A DNA stretch of 12,358 nt, from positions 1-12,358 of the forward strand of contig CAMYWU010000019.1 in assembly GCA_947302895.1 (NCBI GenBank), given 5' to 3'. This DNA comes from an uncultured Clostridia bacterium (GTDB taxonomy: Bacteria > Bacillota > Clostridia > Oscillospirales > Acutalibacteraceae). A model generated the notes under the pieces. It made no database searches. It was not told where the DNA came from and saw nothing but the letters and a program-made list of their open reading frames with translations. The translations under genes and the position numbers were made by a program. Below are positions 6,318-12,358 of the stretch, one piece after another (the stretch's first letter is position 1; the number at the start of each line of letters is the position of its first letter).

Positions 6318-9300
6318 TTACTTTTTAGTTTTCTTAGTTGTGGTTTTGCTCCAGGGACTATAGTAATATGTTTTGTTAACCTTACTGTATGTTCTTATTT
6401 TGATATAGTATTTTGTATTTTTCTTAAGACCCTTAACGGTTGTTGAGGTTGAGCCGTTCTTCGAAACCGTTACCTTCTTAACATTCTTGGTAAATCCGCT
6501 GTAAGTTGCAAGCCGGATTTCATAACCCTTTGTCTGGTTTTTTTGTTTCTTCCAGGAAATTTTCAGCTGCTTCTTTGCGGGTGTTGCCACCTTTGAAACG
6601 GCTGTTCCCTGCGGATTGATTTTGAAGGTAAGCTTTTTCTCACCCTTATAATTGCCCTTGAAGGTAACCTTTGCCGTCGCCGTTCCGACATTTTTGTTTG
6701 CACTGTATGAAACGGTGTAGTCGGTTCCGTTTTTAAGGGTGTTGCCCTTTGTATCCTTGATGGTTACAGCGGGACATTTAGCCTTGCCATTGTATGTATA
6801 CGAGGTTTTTGCAAGGGTGTAGGTTTTCGGGCAATAATAGGTCTTTTTGGATTTCTGATATGAGCAATCCTTGCATTCCTGATAGTAGTATCCGTTGGAA
6901 TTACTGCTTACTGAGCAGGGCGAAGAATACGTTGTAAAGCTATGAGGCTCGATAAGTCCTTCCTTGTTACCGCAGGAGCACTCATACCAGTGGCGTTCGC
7001 CGTCATGCTTCAGAATTGTATAGCTGTGTACGTGGGTGTTTTCGTTATTCAGCGGAGAATAGGTATGGTAAATATACAAAGTTTTATAATTTGCGTTTAA
7101 CTCATCTCCCGCTTCGTTAAGCGAATAGCCGTTGAGCGTTGCAGTAACAGGATTTACAAAGGTGCTGACAGGGCTTTCATTAATATTGGTTGGAACTACT
7201 TTAATTTCAACCTTATATGTTTTGCCCGCTTCAAACTTATCGGTTGGCTCGAGGCGATTTTCATTTTCGTCAAACCAGTTTACGCCGCTGTTTTTAACGC
7301 CGTAGGAATTATCTGCAACATAGAGGTCGGGCTGTGCCGTTAAAACGCTGAAATCGGGCGTGCTGCCAACCCGTGGAGAATCAAGTGAATAAACCTCGAA
7401 ATAAGAAACCGTCTGTTTTTCACAGTAAAGCTCGGCGGAAACCGTCTGTTCAAAGCGTCCTTGATAGCCTGTTGTGTTGCCAAAAGCAGAAGCACCGTTT
7501 ATTGTGGCTGTAAAGAGCATATCATTGTCTTTACTATGGTAAAACTGGTAGTTGTTGCTATCGGTTACAAGATATATCATCGGCTTATAAACGTGTCCGC
7601 CGATAAAGGTTTCGTTTTCATACACCCAGTTGTTTTTTGTAGCATCGTACCAGCCCACGCCGTTTTTGATATAGTAAAGCTTTCGGTTGTTCTGCCAGTC
7701 GTCATAATAACTGTTTTTGTTCGTGTTTATGTGGTATCCCGAGCCTCTTGTGTTTGCGCTGTATTCGGGATATGCTCCTGCAATCGGCTCGGTTATGCCG
7801 TCTATAACAATGCTTTCAATAACCGAATCGTTGCAAACACCGAAATCCAAAATAAGCGTAATGTATTTGCTCGGGTCTTGCTCATATGCTTTGATAACCT
7901 TTGCATTTTGTCCGTTAACCGTTGCGGTTACGGCAGGCTTAACCGAAGCTCCCGAAGCGTCAACTGCAAACTGATAGCTGTCCGATGTAATAACATCCAT
8001 TTCAAGCTTATAGTGTTTGCCCGCTTCAAATTTGTCTTGAGAGAACATTTTTGTATAGTTTGTGCCGTTTTGGGAAACGAGCCACTGCATATAATCGGGT
8101 CTGTCGGAACCAACGGTGCCCTTTGCGGCGTAGCCTGTGCCGTTTGAGGTGGCGTTGTAGGAAATCTTGTTTCCCTCCTGCGGTGCGGCAACATTCATCG
8201 AAACATCACGCACTGTATACGGCAGCTTGCCGAAATTATAGCACAGCAATACGCCGTCATTGTAATTACTTCCGTTAAGGGGTTTAACCGTTGCTTTTTT
8301 GCCGTTTATTTTTGCATTATCTGCAAGAGAGGAAACGAATTCAACCGCGTCCTGCATTTTTGTATAAATATTCAGCTGAACCTCAACCTTGTAGTTAGCG
8401 CCTGCTTCAAAGGTTCCGGGAGCATAAGGGTTGATTTGTTCACTGTTTTCATACCAGATAATTCCGCCGTAGCAATAAAGAGGTATATTGAAAACATCTG
8501 ATTCAAGCGATTTAATCTCCTGACCTTCAACAGGCTCGGATATTTCAACATCAGCTTTGCCGATTTCTTTTTTGCCCTGACATACAAAATTGAAATCCAG
8601 TACCACCATTGAACCGCCGTCTTTTGAGTGCATGGAAACGGAATAATTTACAGTGTTGTATCTTCCGCCGCTTATAATTGCAGTTGTGTTATCCGAGAAT
8701 TGGTATAAATGCTTGTATTCATCTTTAATATCATACTGAATACTGAACGAATATTCCTTTCCTTTGATGAATTTTTCATCGGAGGTCGATCTGAAATCAC
8801 CCTTATCGCACCATTTAACTTGGGGTGTCCAGCCGCTGAGCATGGTGTGTTCGGCAAAGGGCTCGTTTTCATCTGCAAAAAAGTTTATGCTGTCGTTTTT
8901 AGGAACCTTTTTTCCTTCAATTGGAATTTTGAACATACAGTCATTTGTCGCATCGAGAAACAGCGTGTCGATAACCGTTGCTGCCTGAGACTTATATGTG
9001 TAGGTTACTGTTAAGATTTTTTTATCATTTGAAAGTGTTTTGTTTTCCTCATTCAGCAATCCGCTGCAATAGAATTCAACGGGAACATTATCCTTGAAAA
9101 CATAGTCGCTGAACGCTTTGAGAACCATGGTGTAGCGATAGGTTTTTCCTGCGATGAATTTGGTTGCGGTTGTGGAGGGATTTGCAATATCAACCCATTT
9201 ATCGCTCTGAATTTCAAAATTTGAATAGTATGCCTTGATATCGCCGCTTCTCGCATTCGGAGGTGTTGAGCCTTCAATTAGCTTGCTCTCGTCGGGTCCC

Positions 9301-9794
9301 TGAATGCGAACGGTGTCAATCCGGGGATACTTGCGGCTTCCTGGAACGGTTATATCAAACCTGATGTTGATATAATCCTGGTCCGATTTGAAATGATTAT
9401 CAACGCTGCTTGAATAATTGCCCTTGCCAACTCCAATTGGAATTCCCTTGGTGTCATCGCTGAAGCAATAAGAGTCTTTATATTCCTCTTTAATAACAAA
9501 ATTGACAACAATTGAATAGGTTTTTCCGCTTTCGCAGTGATACTGAGCAGCTTCGTCAATCGGTCTGCCGTTTTCCTTCCACTGCGAGCGAACTCTTTCA
9601 ACAAGTTCGTATTTTTCGCCGTCGGGAGTTGATAAATGAACGGTACGAACTTCAAAAAGCTGGTCGCCTTCGTTTAAAGCAAGCCCTGTAACCATAACCG
9701 TGTCGATTTTTGTCTTGCTTTTGGCAAGTGCCGTTTTGGGCATAAAGCTAAGCAGCATAACTACTGATAAAATAATTGATAGCAGTTTTTTCAT
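6318..9794 (-). CDS. Large secreted multi-module surface protein with Ig-like and FN3-like C-terminus
   Basis: A 1158-residue exported protein. A signal peptide occupies 1-24 (MKKLLSIILSVVMLLSFMPKTALA, shown in part), with cleavage expected after ALA. Seven divergent modules of about 110-135 residues follow (about 29-150, 157-266, 274-405, 412-523, 527-651, 658-791, 796-912). Each carries a central FxAGKxYxxxxxV-type strand, best seen as FEAGKTYKVEIKV at 854-866. Next is a His/Cys segment (921-988), an Ig-like domain (about 990-1060: YTYNGKAKCP...LKNGTDYTVSY...GNYKGEKKLTF) and an FN3-like domain (about 1063-1155: YEIRLATYSGF...GLKKNTKYYIKIRTYS), ending in TTTKKTKK. There is no LPXTG, SLH, dockerin or transmembrane anchor and no visible catalytic motif, so retention could be by charge or release. 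The ATG has GGAGAG 6 bases upstream. It is a tandem paralogue of its upstream neighbour. An adhesive or structural role is inferred only. Confidence 0.85.
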   Translation of the reverse strand: MKKLLSIILSVVMLLSFMPKTALAKSKTKIDTVMVTGLALNEGDQLFEVRTVHLSTPDGEKYELVERVRSQWKENGRPIDEAAQYHCESGKTYSIVVNFVIKEEYKDSYCFSDDTKGIPIGVGKGNYSSSVDNHFKSDQDYINIRFDITVPGSRKYPRIDTVRIQGPDESKLIEGSTPPNARSGDIKAYYSNFEIQSDKWVDIANPSTTATKFIAGKTYRYTMVLKAFSDYVFKDNVPVEFYCSGLLNEENKTLSNDKKILTVTYTYKSQAATVIDTLFLDATNDCMFKIPIEGKKVPKNDSINFFADENEPFAEHTMLSGWTPQVKWCDKGDFRSTSDEKFIKGKEYSFSIQYDIKDEYKHLYQFSDNTTAIISGGRYNTVNYSVSMHSKDGGSMVVLDFNFVCQGKKEIGKADVEISEPVEGQEIKSLESDVFNIPLYCYGGIIWYENSEQINPYAPGTFEAGANYKVEVQLNIYTKMQDAVEFVSSLADNAKINGKKATVKPLNGSNYNDGVLLCYNFGKLPYTVRDVSMNVAAPQEGNKISYNATSNGTGYAAKGTVGSDRPDYMQWLVSQNGTNYTKMFSQDKFEAGKHYKLEMDVITSDSYQFAVDASGASVKPAVTATVNGQNAKVIKAYEQDPSKYITLILDFGVCNDSVIESIVIDGITEPIAGAYPEYSANTRGSGYHINTNKNSYYDDWQNNRKLYYIKNGVGWYDATKNNWVYENETFIGGHVYKPMIYLVTDSNNYQFYHSKDNDMLFTATINGASAFGNTTGYQGRFEQTVSAELYCEKQTVSYFEVYSLDSPRVGSTPDFSVLTAQPDLYVADNSYGVKNSGVNWFDENENRLEPTDKFEAGKTYKVEIKVVPTNINESPVSTFVNPVTATLNGYSLNEAGDELNANYKTLYIYHTYSPLNNENTHVHSYTILKHDGERHWYECSCGNKEGLIEPHSFTTYSSPCSVSSNSNGYYYQECKDCSYQKSKKTYYCPKTYTLAKTSYTYNGKAKCPAVTIKDTKGNTLKNGTDYTVSYSANKNVGTATAKVTFKGNYKGEKKLTFKINPQGTAVSKVATPAKKQLKISWKKQKNQTKGYEIRLATYSGFTKNVKKVTVSKNGSTSTTVKGLKKNTKYYIKIRTYSKVNKTYYYSPWSKTTTKKTKK
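7059..9710 (-). repeat. Protein-level repeats: seven divergent modules in the 1158-residue protein
   Basis: Each module runs from a strand like IDTVxIxG or IxSIVIDGITEP, through a proline/glycine turn and a tryptophan-containing segment, to the FxAGKxY strand. A Y-x-F strand and often a TVNG or TINGASA strand (for example TATVNGQNAKV at 623-633) follow. Aligned FxAGKxY segments begin near residues 87, 213, 342, 462, 589, 730 and 854, a period of about 112-141. Identity is low, so the repeats are old and not visible as DNA repeats. A beta-sandwich is likely but unproven. Confidence 0.7.
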
Positions 9795-9819
9795 TTTTTA
9801 CTCTCCGTTTCGGTTATTA

Positions 9820-9845
9820 AACGGGAGGGCAAAAGCTCTCCCGTT
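9820..9845. promoter_or_regulatory. Strong hairpin between the two secreted-protein genes
   Basis: An 11-bp stem pairs 9820-9830 with 9835-9845 with one G-T pair and a 4-base loop. On the minus strand it lies 8 bases after the stop of the 676-residue gene and 25 bases before the ATG of the 1158-residue gene. Only UUUAAUAA follows, a poor U-tract, so it could be a leaky terminator, a processing site or an RNA-stability element rather than a full stop. Confidence 0.7.
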
Positions 9846-9853
9846 AATGATAT

Positions 9854-11884
9854 TTATTTCTTTTTGGTTTTCATTTCTTTAACGCCCGACCAATCGGAAT
9901 AGATTTTCTTTGTTTTGCCGTCTGTTCCTTTAACGTTCTTATAGGTGCGGACTCTGCAATAATACTTTGTGTTTTTCTTGAGTCCGGAAATAGTTATTCC
10001 CGTTGCGCCGGTTGATTTGGTTGTTCTTGTTGAAGTGTTCTTTTCAAATCTTGCGTTCTTTGACCACTGGAACTGATAGCCCGTTGCCTGGGTTGTTATC
10101 TGCTTGCAGCCAAGGGTCATAGTGGTTTTCGTGGTGTAGCACTGATTTTTGCGGAAGCTTGTCTTTTTCGGCTTGATTGTGTAGGCAACCCTCTTTGCGC
10201 CCGAATAGTTGCCCTTAAGGGTTACCTGAACATAGTATTCGCCGACTGCCTTGCTTTCGGATTTGCTGTACTTAACGGTGTAATCCGTGCCGTTTTTAAG
10301 GAGTGTGTTGCCATCGTAAACCTTAACGGTGGGGCGCTTGTTTTTGCCGTCGTAGGTATACTTAGTGGCTGAGATGTTAACCTTCGGTGTGATTTTCTTT
10401 GCGACGATTGTAAACTTGATATCATTCCAGGTTCCTCTGTAGTCGTTAATTCCTGTGATTGTGAAATAAGCGGTTCCGACTTTGAGGTTGTTTTTGTAGG
10501 TTACCTTGTAATCGATATCCTGATAAAGCAGCTTGCCGTTTTTATCATATAGCGCCATCGGAATTGAAAGCGTTCTGCCGCTGTATGTTCTCTGTAGAGG
10601 TTTAGAGATACCGTAGGTAATTTCGCAATCGTATAAATCGTATTTGCAAACGCCCAGGTTGTACTTTACAAAAAGCTCTCGCTGCGTGTCCTTGATAGGC
10701 GCCTCGCCTGGAATTCTGTCAACAACGCTTGCTTTGCTGCCGTTGAATCTTGCGTCAATTTTATCATAATCATTGAATATATTAAAGTTTTTCTTATAAA
10801 TGCGAATATACATAGTGTACTGATGATTCAGTATGAAATCCGTATGCCTGTTTGTAGCCTGGTCAAAAGTAAGCATATATTCCTGTGCGGTTTCGTCATA
10901 GTAGTAAACGCCGTTCGTCGTTATCTCATTGTTATCCTGGTCCAAAATATAATATGGGTCGTCATAATTAACACTGGCATAGAAAGAGTAACTCGGGCTG
11001 CTGCCGGGCTTAACATTTAAGCGATCACCCCTGACATTTACAGAACTTATAAGACTGTTGCAGTAAAATCTGCAACAAAGCGCAGCATGTCTGTCGCTTG
11101 CCTGATAAATATAGGAATCGTGCAAAACATTACTGAAAATGCCAAAATCAATATCATGAGAATCAAAGTTGAAAGAACAGCCTCTGTCTGCTTTAAGATG
11201 AACTGTCAGGCGGTATTCCACTGCCTCTCTGAATTTATAGTTTGAATCTGTGATTTCAATCCATCTGTTATCATAGTTGTAGTATTCTTCCCAAGTGAAA
11301 CCGTTAACACCCTTGCTTGTATCAATTGAGCAATTTGCGGTCCCGTTAACTGCGCTCCAAACAGGGCTGCTGCCTGTGATAGGCTCGGTATAACCGCTTA
11401 TACTATAGGAGTTAATTTTTGTTGCGGTTTGATTGCAGGTAAAAGGCATAGTAACGTCAAAGGCGTCTTCCATCATAATGATTTCGCCCGGCTCGCCTTC
11501 AACGCGCGAGGTTCCTGCTACAGAGCCGCCGATGGTGCAGGTGATATTTTCGGTTTCAAATTTATATCCGTTCTTTGCCTTAACTCGAACTCTTAAAACA
11601 TACGAATGACCGTAAGTGAAGGTGTCGCCCTGAGCCAAATCCTGCGAAGCGGTTTCGTCGGTCCACTTAACACCGTTGATATAAACGCTTTTATCAACAG
11701 TGTACTGCAGGTTGGGATTTGCGTTTTCCGAAATAAACTCGGCATTTGCACCTGCATAGGGAGGTTGTTCCAATGTTAATGTTACAGTGTTGATTTTACC
11801 TTCTGCAAATACTTCTAAGTTCAATCCTGCCGTTATACTGAGAAGCATTACAAGCGACAGTACGAGAGAGATTACCTTTTTCAT
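9854..11884 (-). CDS. Secreted multi-module surface protein, shorter paralogue
   Basis: A 676-residue exported protein. The signal peptide is 1-27 (MKKVISLVLSLVMLLS...LEVFA), with cleavage expected after VFA. Three modules of the type found in the downstream paralogue span about 31-150, 156-275 and 278-412; ISGYTEPITGSSPVWSA (162-178) parallels IDGITEPIAGAYPEYSA of the larger protein. Two Ig-like domains follow (about 417-494 and 499-570; YTYDGKNKRPTVKVYDG...LKNGTDYTVKY...GNYSGAKRVAYTI), then an FN3-like domain (about 575-672; GYQFQWSKNARF...GLKKNTKYYCRVRTYKN) and a lysine-rich tail ending KTKKK. There is no sortase signal, SLH or transmembrane anchor and no catalytic motif. AAAGGA (11892-11897, minus strand) precedes the ATG by 7 bases. 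It is first in a likely two-gene unit. Extracellular binding or matrix function is inferred. Confidence 0.85.
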   Translation of the reverse strand: MKKVISLVLSLVMLLSITAGLNLEVFAEGKINTVTLTLEQPPYAGANAEFISENANPNLQYTVDKSVYINGVKWTDETASQDLAQGDTFTYGHSYVLRVRVKAKNGYKFETENITCTIGGSVAGTSRVEGEPGEIIMMEDAFDVTMPFTCNQTATKINSYSISGYTEPITGSSPVWSAVNGTANCSIDTSKGVNGFTWEEYYNYDNRWIEITDSNYKFREAVEYRLTVHLKADRGCSFNFDSHDIDFGIFSNVLHDSYIYQASDRHAALCCRFYCNSLISSVNVRGDRLNVKPGSSPSYSFYASVNYDDPYYILDQDNNEITTNGVYYYDETAQEYMLTFDQATNRHTDFILNHQYTMYIRIYKKNFNIFNDYDKIDARFNGSKASVVDRIPGEAPIKDTQRELFVKYNLGVCKYDLYDCEITYGISKPLQRTYSGRTLSIPMALYDKNGKLLYQDIDYKVTYKNNLKVGTAYFTITGINDYRGTWNDIKFTIVAKKITPKVNISATKYTYDGKNKRPTVKVYDGNTLLKNGTDYTVKYSKSESKAVGEYYVQVTLKGNYSGAKRVAYTIKPKKTSFRKNQCYTTKTTMTLGCKQITTQATGYQFQWSKNARFEKNTSTRTTKSTGATGITISGLKKNTKYYCRVRTYKNVKGTDGKTKKIYSDWSGVKEMKTKKK
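10649..11794 (-). repeat. Protein-level repeats: three divergent modules in the 676-residue protein
   Basis: The central FxxGHSYVLRVRV-like strand recurs as FTYGHSYVLRVRV (89-101), FREAVEYRLTVHL (218-230) and FILNHQYTMYIRI (350-362). Spacing is about 130 residues, as in the paralogue. This supports a shared module family in both proteins. Confidence 0.62.
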
Positions 11885-11925
11885 TTAATCATCCTTTCTT
11901 TTTTAAAAAAATGTATAATCCAACA

Positions 11926-11959
11926 ATTATATTATAATCATTATATAACAAAAAGTCAC
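11926..11959 (-). promoter_or_regulatory. Probable promoter region of the secreted-protein gene pair
   Basis: Three perfect TATAAT hexamers occur on the minus strand at 11926-11931, 11931-11936 and 11940-11945. The middle one has GTGACT 17 bases upstream (11954-11959), a weak -35 that lies inside the terminator stem of the regulator gene. Which box is used cannot be decided; the weak -35 elements suggest an activator or another sigma factor. Confidence 0.4.
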
Positions 11960-11983
11960 TGGCATAAGTGACAGTGACTTTTG
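11949..11983 (-). terminator. Rho-independent terminator after the response regulator gene
   Basis: An 11-bp perfect stem pairs 11951-11961 with 11972-11982 around a 10-base loop. On the minus strand it is followed by TTTTTG. It lies 14 bases after the regulator's stop codon (11997-11999). A direct repeat AGTGAC-AGTGAC at 11967-11978 lets the GTCACT arm pair in two registers. Confidence 0.78.
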
Positions 11984-11996
11984 CAAATTAAGGTTT

Positions 11997-12358
11997 TTAA
12001 AGCAGCGTTGTAACAATCAGTTTGTTTTCAATAACTGCAGCAAGAAGCTCATGCTTATTATTGAACCCTCCCTTTTCAACAATCTGATCAAGGTTCCAGC
12101 GAACACCGTTTTTTGAAAGATCCAGTTCCTTTGCTATCTCATCATATGTCATTCCCTGAACAAATCGTCGCAGAATATCCATCTGTCTTGGGGTGATGTC
12201 TTCTGAAAACATATCCTTTATTTCAACATTTGGCGAAGTATCGGGAAAAATGTGTTCTCCCTGCAATGTCTTTTTTATAACATCTAAAAGCTCTTCTTCG
12301 CTGTATTCCTTATACCAAAGGCTATCCGCAGCGCCGCTCTTTGCTTTTGAGAGCACAT
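11997..12358 (-). CDS. NarL/LuxR-family response regulator, C-terminal part (5' end outside window)
   Basis: The frame is open to the right window edge, so about 120 residues are seen and the true start is missing. The visible N-terminal part (SKAKSGAADSLWYKE, then ELLDVI, then GEHIFPDTSP) is typical of the end of a receiver domain and linker in a Firmicutes NarL/FixJ-type response regulator. ITPRQMDILRRFVQGMTYDEIAKELDLS begins the DNA-binding LuxR-type helix-turn-helix (about residues 54-114 of the fragment). The recognition helix reads KNGVRWNLDQI instead of the usual TVKxHxxNI. It presumably acts as a DNA-binding transcription factor phosphorylated by a histidine kinase outside the window. 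It is terminated separately from the secreted-protein genes; regulation of them is only a guess from proximity. The apparent start at 12354-12356 is an edge effect. Confidence 0.85.
   Translation of the reverse strand, partial: VLSKAKSGAADSLWYKEYSEEELLDVIKKTLQGEHIFPDTSPNVEIKDMFSEDITPRQMDILRRFVQGMTYDEIAKELDLSKNGVRWNLDQIVEKGGFNNKHELLAAVIENKLIVTTLL

Noticed and set aside
7461..8147. Long open frame on the plus strand inside the large secreted-protein gene
   Set aside because: It is antisense to a convincing gene with signal peptide and domains, has low-complexity composition rich in V, C and R, and lacks a credible ribosome binding site.
6318..11884. Cellulosomal or sortase-anchored surface proteins
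   Set aside because: No dockerin, cohesin, SLH or LPXTG motif could be found in either protein; both end in short lysine-rich tails.

Overview
The window looks like a piece of a gut-type Firmicutes chromosome, probably Oscillospirales/Ruminococcaceae or a near relative. This is inferred from moderate-to-low GC, strong GGAGG-type ribosome binding sites, many U-tailed hairpin terminators, a pyruvate:ferredoxin oxidoreductase, a BspA-type leucine-rich-repeat protein, and large secreted proteins built from Ig-like and fibronectin-III-like modules. No phage, IS, CRISPR, tRNA or rRNA signal was found. No gene-free stretch exceeds 300 bases; the longest is about 180 bases (5100-5277).

Left part (1-1736). 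The 3' end of a pyruvate:ferredoxin oxidoreductase gene converges on an Isf-like iron-sulfur flavoprotein gene, and the two share a bidirectional hairpin terminator. The flavoprotein gene diverges from a gene for an Sfp-type phosphopantetheinyl transferase. The two face-to-face promoters have -10 boxes that physically overlap.

Middle (1737-6316). A transporter resembling the GPH (MFS_2) branch is translationally coupled, by an ATGA overlap behind a near-perfect Shine-Dalgarno, to a single-pass membrane protein. That protein's outward-facing part is a BspA-like leucine-rich repeat with an inserted rubredoxin-like cysteine module. After its terminator comes a 91-bp array of thirteen 7-bp units, then an independently promoted aldo/keto reductase gene. 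A second bidirectional terminator separates it from the minus-strand genes to the right.

Right part (6318-12358). Two paralogous secreted proteins (676 and 1158 residues) are encoded in tandem on the minus strand, 59 bp apart, with a hairpin between them. Both have a signal peptide, a series of divergent modules of about 110-135 residues (three and seven copies), Ig-like domain(s), a C-terminal FN3-like domain and a lysine-rich tail, with no sortase motif. Upstream on the same strand is the C-terminal part of a NarL/LuxR-type response regulator, cut by the window edge and closed by its own terminator.

The least explained parts are the unnamed module family of the two secreted proteins, the transporter/LRR-rubredoxin pair, and the heptamer array. 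None can be tied to a known system from sequence alone.
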